A DNA stretch of 14,962 nt from an uncultured Muribaculaceae bacterium (GCA_910578365.1 CAJTRC010000062.1:1-14962), one strand, 5' to 3'. Counted from the first letter of the stretch, positions 6,934-12,734 are shown. A program made the numbers and translations. The notes: a model not told the origin generated them from the sequence alone.

Positions 6934-7368
6934 ATGGATAGAGAGATGAGAAAAGCCGTTAAAGGGCTTTATGTGGAAGCGTTTCAAGATTCTCTGCGTA
7001 TATCGACAGACGCACTTCGTTATATTCTAACCGTGTCAGTATCTTTGCTGACACTGTTGCTCCCTTTGCTGATTTTTGTAGCAGAGCGGACACAAAGCCG
7101 TGACCTGCTTTTGTGGGTAGTGGGTTCGTTGTTATTGTCGAGCCTGGTGAGTCTAAGCGGTCTAATAATATACGTGTATAAATTTCGGCAACGATGGAAG
7201 ATTGCGCGGCAAATAGAAGCGTATGTAAGGGGCGAGGGCAAATTCCCGGGGACGGAATGGGAATCGCCGCACACGACCCTCGCAGGCTGCGCCATAATAG
7301 CAGGAATGTGTTTCGGGTCGGCTTTTGTATCACTGTGCGCAGTGTTATTTCAAATACTTTTTTCATAA
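6934..7368 (+). CDS. Three-helix membrane protein, antisense cargo gene (moron-like)
   Basis: A 144-residue protein with three predicted membrane helices: about residues 27-50 (YILTVSVSLLTLLLPLLIFV), 57-82 (LLLWVVGSLLLSSLVSLSGL) and 116-143 (AGCAIIAGMCFGSAFVSLCA). A basic cytoplasmic-like loop lies between helices two and three (YKFRQRWKIARQ). It is in the opposite direction to the genes around it and more AT-rich than most of them. It has its own candidate promoter, and a hairpin with a U-run follows it at 7407-7463. This arrangement is typical of a gene expressed in the lysogen, for example one that blocks superinfection. It also sits next to the toxin-like MuF domain and could be linked to that. 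I do not recognise the family; both roles are inference. Confidence 0.65.
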   Translation: MDREMRKAVKGLYVEAFQDSLRISTDALRYILTVSVSLLTLLLPLLIFVAERTQSRDLLLWVVGSLLLSSLVSLSGLIIYVYKFRQRWKIARQIEAYVRGEGKFPGTEWESPHTTLAGCAIIAGMCFGSAFVSLCAVLFQILFS

Positions 7369-7371
7369 AAC

Positions 7372-7402
7372 TTTGAGTTTTGGAAAATTGTTATTAACTT
7401 TG
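7372..7402 (+). promoter_or_regulatory. Strong Bacteroidota-type promoter in the intergenic gap
   Basis: TTTG at 7372-7375, 19 bases, then TAACTTTG at 7395-7402: a full match to the -33/-7 consensus. It begins four bases after the stop of the membrane-protein gene. No open reading frame follows, but a hairpin and U-run do (7407-7463), so the predicted product is a short RNA. Confidence 0.7.
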
Positions 7403-7406
7403 CGGT

Positions 7407-7463
7407 GCGGGAGGTGCAACCGTTCCGGCTTTTTGTCGGTTTGTGGGCGTCCCGCTCTTTTTT
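7407..7463 (+). ncRNA. Candidate small RNA of about 55 nt with own promoter and terminator
   Basis: Directly downstream of a full promoter (7372-7402) the sequence folds into nested stems: GCGGGA (7407-7412) with TCCCGC (7450-7455), and inside it AACCG (7418-7422) with CGGTT (7437-7441). Six U follow (7458-7463), as in a factor-independent terminator. On the minus strand there is no such T-run, so the direction is plus. The last U bases overlap the stop codon of the MuF chimera, which is read from the other strand. There is no ribosome binding site or ORF inside. A stand-alone RNA gene is the best reading; a terminator with an accidental promoter is the alternative. Confidence 0.55.
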
Positions 7464-8700
7464 ATAAATCCACCATGTGCACAATCTGCCCCTTTTGGAC
7501 GCAGATTATTTTTTTGAACCTAAGGAACTGTCCGTCGTTAAGTTTTTCCAGTCCCATGTAACGACGTAGAGCAATATCGAATTTTTCAAGAGTGAAACCA
7601 CCGTTAGGGAAATCAAGCACAGCTATTTGTGTGCCTTTTTTATCCGCGCAGTGTTCAAGGCCGCGTTTGATGTTATTGGTGGTTGCTGTTTCGCGTCCTG
7701 CGACCTCAAATTGCAAGCCGTTCCATGTTCCCTCTGTGTGGCGTTTATGGTATTCCGAATTATTTTCAGGGCCGAAAATCACTATATGACCGGCACGGAA
7801 TCCGGCTAACTGTGCCTCAAGCTCATATTTACCACCAACAGCGTTAAAATTGTGTTCAACGTGCGAGGCCCTGACACCGCCTGTTACGGGGTCATACTCC
7901 ACGTCCGTATAATTGGGGTCGCCCTTTAACCGTTCATATTCTGTGTAATGTTCCGTTCTTTCCGCCGCCTGTTGCTCAATTACCTGTTTAGCGTCTTCGG
8001 GCGCTTTGAAATACGGATGTTTGGGCGGGAACAGTTGCAGATCCTTGCCGGGATTGAAACGGAAAATCTGCTGTTTGGCGTTTTCGGTGCAATTATTTCC
8101 GCGGAGCATGGAAAGTGCCGGGTCGCTCTGGGGATATTTGCCCTTGCGCACCTGCACGGCAGTGCAACGGCAGTTCCAGCCATTCGGCGGCAGGTAGAGC
8201 GACCAGAACGGGTCGGATGGGGGCAGCGTTGTGCCGTGCAGGATTGCATGATCCTCGCGCACGCGGTCGTCCTCCTTTTTCATCTTTCTGACGAACTTTG
8301 CAATGACAGCAACATCAGTATCAGCCGGAAAGCTGACCGCCACATGACCGTCGACCTTTACTGTTATCACATTGCCCGTGTCAGCCGGAAGAAAACTGGC
8401 CTCCTCAAAGATGACATCCTCGAAAGGCACCTCCTGTGACTTATTGTTACCCGTGCCTGTCGGTCCTGTATATCCGGGCAATCCGGCCACACGTAAATGC
8501 TTCCGATACAAATAAGAATGTAACTGACCGTATGTTACACCAAAACTCCTGCAATAAGAAGATAAGGTCCCGGGCTGTCTGCCTTGTGCGCATAATTGCT
8601 TGAACCGCTCATAAATTTCCCCGTAAAGGCGACTATTTACGCAACAATATCCCGGCAAGGTCTTTATATCCTGAAACTCGCTCTTGAGCACTTGCCGCAT
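7462..8700 (-). CDS. Chimera: IS66-type TnpA fused in frame to MuF head protein with toxin-like C-terminal domain
   Basis: Three parts are visible in 412 residues (from the ATG at 8700). Residues 1-143 look like an IS66-type TnpA accessory protein (VPFEDVIFEEASFLPAD, then VDGHVAVSFPADTDVAVIAK). From about 146 on it is the C-terminal end of a MuF/SPP1-gp7-like head protein: HAILHGTTLPPSDPFW and PPNGWNCRCTAVQV are classic for that family, which acts at the portal and can be ejected with the DNA. Residues about 265-412 form a separate domain (SHVEHNF, QFEVAGRETATTNNIKRGLE, QIAVLDFP) that resembles CdiA-type nuclease toxin ends seen on MuF proteins. The join lies near 8262-8277. Upstream in the same frame TnpA continues to an ATG at 8820 but is cut by an amber codon (8785-8787). 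The MuF N-terminal half is missing, so packaging function is probably lost. Confidence 0.7.
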   Translation of the reverse strand: MRQVLKSEFQDIKTLPGYCCVNSRLYGEIYERFKQLCAQGRQPGTLSSYCRSFGVTYGQLHSYLYRKHLRVAGLPGYTGPTGTGNNKSQEVPFEDVIFEEASFLPADTGNVITVKVDGHVAVSFPADTDVAVIAKFVRKMKKEDDRVREDHAILHGTTLPPSDPFWSLYLPPNGWNCRCTAVQVRKGKYPQSDPALSMLRGNNCTENAKQQIFRFNPGKDLQLFPPKHPYFKAPEDAKQVIEQQAAERTEHYTEYERLKGDPNYTDVEYDPVTGGVRASHVEHNFNAVGGKYELEAQLAGFRAGHIVIFGPENNSEYHKRHTEGTWNGLQFEVAGRETATTNNIKRGLEHCADKKGTQIAVLDFPNGGFTLEKFDIALRRYMGLEKLNDGQFLRFKKIICVQKGQIVHMVDL

Positions 8701-8792
8701 CTGACTCTGCTCTACACCGTTGGCTATGCAATAGGCTCGGAACGAAGACGGCTGTCTTCCTTCGGCACACAGTTGCTTGAATGACTAGAAAA

Positions 8793-8861
8793 CCTGCCTG
8801 TAAAGTTCATCTTTTCCCATAAATCAATTTTTACGGCAAAGTTAGAAACTTTACAGGCAGG
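8793..8861. repeat. 15-bp perfect inverted repeat around the tnpA promoter
   Basis: CCTGCCTGTAAAGTT (8793-8807) is the exact reverse complement of AACTTTACAGGCAGG (8847-8861); the centre is 39 bp and holds the -7 box and the start codon at 8820. One arm lies between the -33 and -7 elements, the other in codons 5-9. Because the transcription start is between the arms, the RNA carries only one, so it acts, if at all, as DNA: an operator pair or an invertible promoter. Confidence 0.6.
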
Positions 8862-8867
8862 CTTCAA
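8837..8867 (-). promoter_or_regulatory. Promoter for the tnpA-MuF chimera
   Basis: On the minus strand, TTG (plus 8865-8867), 20 bases, then TAACTTTG (plus 8837-8844). This fits the Bacteroidota -33/-7 pattern, with a TTG in place of the full TTTG. The predicted start is near 8830, about ten bases before the ATG at 8820. It could now drive the chimera and the two structural genes after it. Confidence 0.5.
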
Positions 8868-8916
8868 TACGCTATCGCGGACGGTTGTACTTGCGCTGCT
8901 GACTTAAAAGCCATAT

Positions 8917-8989
8917 CGCGGAGTGGAGCAGTTGGTAGCTTGCCGGGTTCATTCCCCGGAGGTTGCAGGTTCGAGTCCTGCCTCCGCCA
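8917..8989 (+). tRNA. Initiator-type tRNA-Met (anticodon CAT), divergent
   Basis: A full cloverleaf: acceptor pairs 2-7 (GCGGAG with CTCCGC), D-arm with AGTTGGTA loop, anticodon stem CCGGG/CCCGG, T-arm GCAGG-TTCGAGT-CCTGC. The anticodon is CAT (8950-8952). Two initiator marks are present: an unpaired 1-72 position (C-C here; usual C-A) and three G-C pairs next to the anticodon loop. The loop, TTCATTC, is odd: positions 37 and 38 are T and C where A is usual. The 3' CCA is not encoded (ACA follows). It lies at the head of the late operon. Confidence 0.7.
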
Positions 8990-9014
8990 CAAACCGAGAA
9001 TTTTGAAATGACCC

Positions 9015-9072
9015 GACTGTCCGGGCGCCCACGGTATTTGCAACAGCAAGGGCGCGACAAGCCCGGACGGTC
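9015..9072 (+). ncRNA. Folded RNA element between tRNA and late genes
   Basis: GACTGTCCGGGC (9015-9026) pairs over its full 12 bases with GCCCGGACGGTC (9061-9072; one G-U). Inside, GCCC (9027-9030) pairs with GGGC (9050-9053) and TTGC (9038-9041) with GCAA (9046-9049). No reading frame with coding character is present. It may be part of a longer transcript that starts before the tRNA and stops at the terminator at 9083-9148. A role as leader, attenuator or stand-alone RNA cannot be told apart here. Confidence 0.45.
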
Positions 9073-9082
9073 AAAACAAACG

Positions 9083-9148
9083 AAGCCCCGGGGCGCGACG
9101 GGCCCCCCATCCACCCCCCCCCATCGCCCCGCCGCGCCCCGGCTTTTT
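9083..9148 (+). terminator. Strong terminator with a C-rich loop
   Basis: AAGCC-(CC)-GGGGCGCG (9083-9097) pairs with CGCGCCCC-GGCTT (9133-9145) with a two-base bulge, and five T end it (9144-9148). The 35-base loop is almost all C (runs of 6, 9 and 4). It lies 19 bases before the start of the protease gene, so it either ends the tRNA transcript or attenuates the late operon. On the minus strand the loop has G-runs that could form a quadruplex. Confidence 0.65.
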
Positions 9149-9166
9149 GAACAACGACAATGAAAA

Positions 9167-10178
9167 ATGAAAGATGTAATCATATCCACTGAAGCCGTGA
9201 ACAGTTACGGCAGCCGTGTATTGACTTCGGGCATAGACCAGAGCCAGTATGAGCGCAATCCTGTGCTGCTATGGATGCACCGCAGGAGCTGGGAACCGGG
9301 AGCTATGCCGATAGGCAAGGTCGAAAATCTGCGCATAGAGGATGGCAGACTGATAGGCACGCCGGTATTTGACCAGAACGACGACTTTGCCAAGCAGATA
9401 GAGAGCAAGTGGGAAAACGGTTTTTTACGCATGGCAAGTGCCGGGCTGGAAACGGTAGAGACCACCCCTGACCCCGCGCTGGTGCTTCCCGGGACAGACG
9501 CGCGTGACCGTAACGCGGTCAAAGCTGGTAGAGGTCAGCATTGTGGACATAGGCGGCAACGACGAAGCCCTGCAACTGTACGGAGCGGAGGGCAAGCTGC
9601 TGAAACTCGCCGCAGGTGAGGACAACCCCGGACTGCCCCTGCTTCAACTGAAAAAAGGAACAAAACCCGAACCCGGCGACGAAGCTGGCGAGGGGGACGA
9701 ACTCAATAACAATCAAAATGAAAAAACAGCAATGAACAAAGAACAGTTAACGCTCCTGGGGCTTCCCGACGGAGCGAGCGACGAACAGGCAACCGCCGCG
9801 CTCCAGCTGATGAAAATGCGGGCCGACAAGGTCGAGGCGTTGCAGCTGGCGGCAGTTACCCAGTGTGTGGACCAGGCGATCGCCGAGAGGAAAATTCTGG
9901 CGGCGCAGCGCGACCACTATATCCAGCTCGGCAAGGCCGCAGGCGCGGATATGCTAACAGACACATTCAAGACTATGCAGGCCCAGGTAAAACCGACTGA
10001 CATCCTTAGGCTGAGCAAGGAGAGCGCTCCGGGCTCTGGCAAAGGCCCCGGTAGCTACACGAAGCTCAGCGAAGTGCCCCGGGAGGAATTGCTTGAGCTC
10101 CGCAAAGAGCAGCCGGCAGAATACATGCGGCTCTACAAGGCCGAATATGGCTGCGATTGCCCGCCCCTGAGCGAATGA
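9167..10178 (+). pseudogene. Prohead protease-scaffold (Mu gpI/Z-like), split by a +1 frameshift
   Basis: The first 109 codons in one frame resemble an HK97-type head maturation protease: NPVLLWMHRR with the catalytic His (38), GKVENLRIEDGRLIGTPVF, and RMASAGLE with the Ser (91). After PG at 9488-9493 the family pattern continues in the next frame (QTRVTVTRSKLVEVSIVDIG), so one extra base near 9494 breaks the gene. Removing it gives one protein of about 336 aa. At the join both frames read Pro-Gly (CCC GGG and CCG GGA), so a natural +1 slip is possible. The second part, from about 9700, is charged and helical as in scaffold proteins, and an ATG at 9732 could start a separate scaffold, as Mu gene Z inside I. 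Capsid follows 41 bases later. Confidence 0.75.
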
Positions 10179-10219
10179 GGGCGCGATGACCCGAAAATCA
10201 TTAACCATTAAATAAAACG

Positions 10220-11308
10220 ATGAAACCCAAAAACAACCTTTTCAAGAAAGTGCTCGGCCTTGTCAGCTGCATGTTGATGGCCGTAGCGTTCAACGCGGCC
10301 GCCGGAGCTACGGCCGCCGTTGCAATCGGCTGCGCGCCCGAAGCCGGAGCCATTGCCGGCAATGTGCTGGCACTCGCCCTCCAGGGGGCGGCCCCGGCCG
10401 GAGCGCTCCGCGCCGGAGTGCTCAAAGAGATATGGACCGGCGAACAGATCAAACAATTCCGCACCGCCCTGGAGTCGTGGGGCTGGCTTGCAAGGATCCG
10501 CAGCTACAACCAGCATGTGAACAATGACGTAATCCACTTTGTGGCAATCGGCGGCGATCCCAAGGTGCTTGTAAACAATACCACCTACCCAATCCCCATA
10601 ACAGCGCTGGAAGATGCGGACAAGCCCGTGAGCCTTGACAAATTCACCACAGAGGTAACCCCTGTGACCGATGACGAGCTGCACGCAATCAGTTACGACA
10701 AGATGGCGAGTGTGCAGGAGCGCCACCGCGATGCCCTGGTTGAGACATTCGGGCAGCACGCAATCCATGCAATCGCTCCGGCAGAAAACATGGCCGATAT
10801 CCCTGTGCTCCGTACCACCGGCGACGTTGTGGAGGGTCGCAAGCTGATGACTTCGGCGGATCTTTTATCACTCAAACGCAGTTTTGACAAGATGGGAATC
10901 CCCAAGCAGGACCGTGTGCTGGTGCTTTGCAGCGACCATGTGAACGACCTGCTCCAGACCGAACAGCGCTTCAAAGAGCACTACAACATCAACCAGACCG
11001 AGGGAAAAATCGGCCGCCTGTATGGTTTTGACATTTATGAGTATGACGGCACCCCCTATTACAACGCGACTACCGGCAAAAAACTGGCCTGGGGCGCAGT
11101 TCCGGCAGCTACGGACGTGCAGAGCTCTGTTGCGTTCTACGCCGGGCGCATGATGAAAGCCGCCGGCTCTACAAAATTCTACTGGAGCAAGGCAGAAACC
11201 GATCCCCAAAACCACCGCAACCTCGTGAACTTCGAGCAATACGGCATTTGCCTGCCTCTGAGTGAGACCAACTGCCGCGCGGCGATAGTCAGCGACAAAG
11301 CGGTGTAA
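10220..11308 (+). CDS. Major capsid protein
   Basis: A 362-residue protein just after the protease-scaffold gene, where phage capsid genes stand. The body (from residue ~70) has typical capsid character: long loops, a domain with TPVTDDELHAISYDKMASVQ and a helical A-domain-like part (LLSLKRSFDKMGIPKQDRVL), then a segment VNFEQYGICLPLSETNCRAA at the end. HK97-type fold is inferred. The N-terminal 60 residues are strange: KKVLGLVSCMLMAVAFNAAA looks like a secretion signal and is followed by an Ala/Gly-rich stretch. It may be a delta domain removed on maturation, but its hydrophobic nature is unusual. Confidence 0.8.
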   Translation: MKPKNNLFKKVLGLVSCMLMAVAFNAAAGATAAVAIGCAPEAGAIAGNVLALALQGAAPAGALRAGVLKEIWTGEQIKQFRTALESWGWLARIRSYNQHVNNDVIHFVAIGGDPKVLVNNTTYPIPITALEDADKPVSLDKFTTEVTPVTDDELHAISYDKMASVQERHRDALVETFGQHAIHAIAPAENMADIPVLRTTGDVVEGRKLMTSADLLSLKRSFDKMGIPKQDRVLVLCSDHVNDLLQTEQRFKEHYNINQTEGKIGRLYGFDIYEYDGTPYYNATTGKKLAWGAVPAATDVQSSVAFYAGRMMKAAGSTKFYWSKAETDPQNHRNLVNFEQYGICLPLSETNCRAAIVSDKAV

Positions 11309-11320
11309 TCTTTGCGCTGA

Positions 11321-11950
11321 ATGGCAACACTAAAACGCGGCAGCCGCGGGGCGGAAGTCAAGACCCTGCAAACACGCCTGAACCTGATGGCCGACGGCAT
11401 ATTCGGTCCGCTGACCGAGGAAGCGGTCAAAGAGTTTCAGAAGCGCAAGGGGCTGACGGCTGACGGTGTGGTCGGAGCCAAGACCTGGACGGCTCTGGGC
11501 GTGACCCGGAGCGTGCGCAGGGTGGACCAAATAATTCTGCACTGCACGGCCACGCCGGAGGGCGAGGACTACACGGTAGAGCAGATCCGACAAATGCACC
11601 TTTCCCGCGGCTTTTCGGATGTCGGCTATCACTTCATAATAGGGCGCGACGGCAAAGTCCATGCCGGGCGCCCCGAGGCGATAGCCGGGGCACACTGCAC
11701 GGGGCACAATACCCGGTCAATCGGTGTCAGTCTGGTGGGCGGATGCCCGGCGCGGACAGTCAAGGACTGGAACAAAAAGAGCAAGGACACGCGCACCGCT
11801 GCACAGCGTGCGGCGCTTGAAAAGCTCGTGAAAGAGCTGCTCGGGCGCTACCCCGGGGCGACAGTGCACGGGCACAACGAATTTGCCAACAAGGCGTGTC
11901 CGAGCTTCAACGTAAAAGAATGGCTCACACAGGTGGGCATTAAACAGTAA
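11321..11950 (+). CDS. Endolysin: N-acetylmuramoyl-L-alanine amidase with peptidoglycan-binding domain
   Basis: Cuts the bond between muramic acid and the peptide of peptidoglycan to release phage. Residues 1-60 are a PG_binding_1 domain (RGSRGAEVKTLQTRLN, DGIFGPLTEEAVKEFQ, ADGVVGAKTWTAL). Residues ~66-205 are an Amidase_2 domain: IILHCTAT with a Zn-binding His (74), VGYHFIIGRDG, and a second site with His (185 or 183) and Cys (193) in VHGHNEFANKACPSF, matching the T7 lysozyme ligand pattern His-His-Cys. There is no signal peptide, so it needs a membrane partner for export, likely one of the two proteins that follow. It lies between capsid and tail genes, not after them. Confidence 0.92.
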   Translation: MATLKRGSRGAEVKTLQTRLNLMADGIFGPLTEEAVKEFQKRKGLTADGVVGAKTWTALGVTRSVRRVDQIILHCTATPEGEDYTVEQIRQMHLSRGFSDVGYHFIIGRDGKVHAGRPEAIAGAHCTGHNTRSIGVSLVGGCPARTVKDWNKKSKDTRTAAQRAALEKLVKELLGRYPGATVHGHNEFANKACPSFNVKEWLTQVGIKQ

Positions 11951-11958
11951 CCACATGA

Positions 11959-12333
11959 ATGAGCGGCGAGATAATAACAATCATAGTGTCGGCGCTTGTT
12001 GCGGCGGTCGCTACCCCGGTAGGGGCATGGGTTGGCAGCCGGCTTATGCGCGCCAAGTATCAGGCTGAGGTGGACCAGCTGCGGGCGGAGATGAAAGACA
12101 AGCTCGCGGAGGTCAAGAGCCACGAGCTGGAGAATGTGCGCAAGGCTGCGGATATACTTATGGAGAGTATTGTTCCGCCGCTCAAAGCAGAAATAACGAA
12201 TTTACGGAATGATGTGCAGAGGCTCAACACGGCTCTGGAGCGCATTTGGGGCTGTCCTCATGTTGACCGTTGCCCTGTCAAATACGAGCTGCTGCTCCAG
12301 AGCAAAGCCGGACAGAGGCGGCGCAGACGGTGA
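11959..12333 (+). CDS. Membrane protein with N-terminal helix and coiled coil (holin or spanin candidate)
   Basis: 124 residues. One N-terminal membrane helix (about 5-26, IITIIVSALVAAVATPVGAW) is followed by a long charged coiled coil (about 34-95, with AEVDQLRAEMKDKLAEV and ITNLRNDVQRLNTAL). After it comes a Cys pair (CPHVDRC) and a basic end. It starts eight bases after the endolysin stop and overlaps the next start (GTGA at 12330-12333). An inner-membrane spanin would have this build (one helix plus coiled coil), a holin usually more helices. Function is inferred from layout and from the endolysin next door. Confidence 0.6.
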   Translation: MSGEIITIIVSALVAAVATPVGAWVGSRLMRAKYQAEVDQLRAEMKDKLAEVKSHELENVRKAADILMESIVPPLKAEITNLRNDVQRLNTALERIWGCPHVDRCPVKYELLLQSKAGQRRRRR

Positions 12334-12734
12334 CAGCCACGGAGCGGTCCGAGAGCCGGAACGAGGAAAAGCGCGAGACGACCCGGACGGAGCAGACGGA
12401 GGGCGTGACGGTGACGGATATTGAAATCTACGACACCACGCAGCCCAAAGACCCCGACACAGGGCGTCCGCCGGTCAAGGCCCGTGTGCGGCAGCGGCAC
12501 GACAGCCGCGGCACGAGCCAAACCACGGAGCAGAGCACTGCGACAGCCACGGCCAGCGAGGACGCCGCCTTAGAATATTTCGGCGGCGAGCTGGACGAGG
12601 TGACGGTAACGGCGACCAAAGCGCCGAGCCTATGGGAGCGCCTGAAACAGGGCGCGGCATGGGCGGCGGCAATCATGATCCTGGCGGCAGCTGGGTGGAT
12701 ATTTTACAAAATCAAAAAACGCAAAAAAACATGA
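12330..12734 (+). CDS. Tail-anchored membrane protein of the lysis cassette
   Basis: About 134 residues from the GTG at 12330, which overlaps the previous stop (GTGA); a TTG at 12270 would add 20 residues. Most of it is polar and low in complexity, rich in Thr, Glu, Arg and Ser (RSESRNEEKRETTRTEQTEG). A single membrane helix is at the C-terminus (AWAAAIMILAAAGWIFYKI), with a basic end (KKRKKT). With the N-terminally anchored coiled-coil protein before it, the two could form a pair for envelope disruption. It has no lipobox, so it is not a typical outer spanin. The role is inference. Confidence 0.55.
   Translation: MTATERSESRNEEKRETTRTEQTEGVTVTDIEIYDTTQPKDPDTGRPPVKARVRQRHDSRGTSQTTEQSTATATASEDAALEYFGGELDEVTVTATKAPSLWERLKQGAAWAAAIMILAAAGWIFYKIKKRKKT

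Larger units (their letters stand above)
8262..8903 (-). mobile_element. IS66-type element remnant (tnpA only)
   Basis: Contains an almost whole TnpA reading frame from an ATG at 8820 to the join with MuF near 8265, plus its promoter region. Codon 12 is TAG (plus 8785-8787) where a sense codon is expected (LYRQVF-stop-SFKQLCAEGRQP). TnpA has two tandem copies of a helical HTH-like unit (FKQLCAEGRQPSSFRAYC and FKQLCAQGRQPGTLSSYC). The tnpB and tnpC genes and the far end are gone. The near end is probably close to GTCAGCAGCGCAAGTAC on the minus strand (plus about 8887-8903), but I cannot confirm an end or a target duplication. It marks the site where head genes were lost. Confidence 0.55.

Noticed and set aside
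8917..8989. tRNA as a phage attachment site
   Set aside because: The phage carries a DDE transposase and no tyrosine or serine integrase is seen; the tRNA lies inside the phage gene order.
8864..9189. Minus-strand frames across the tRNA and leader
   Set aside because: They read through the tRNA in antisense (RRQDSNLQPPG-type sequence is a known tRNA shadow) and through the GC-rich terminator.
12209..12424. Plus-strand frame with a lipobox-like LSNTSC, possible outer spanin
   Set aside because: The residue at -3 is Asn, the rest is Gly/Asp/Arg-rich as expected from an off-frame reading, and it conflicts with the two overlapping genes already called.
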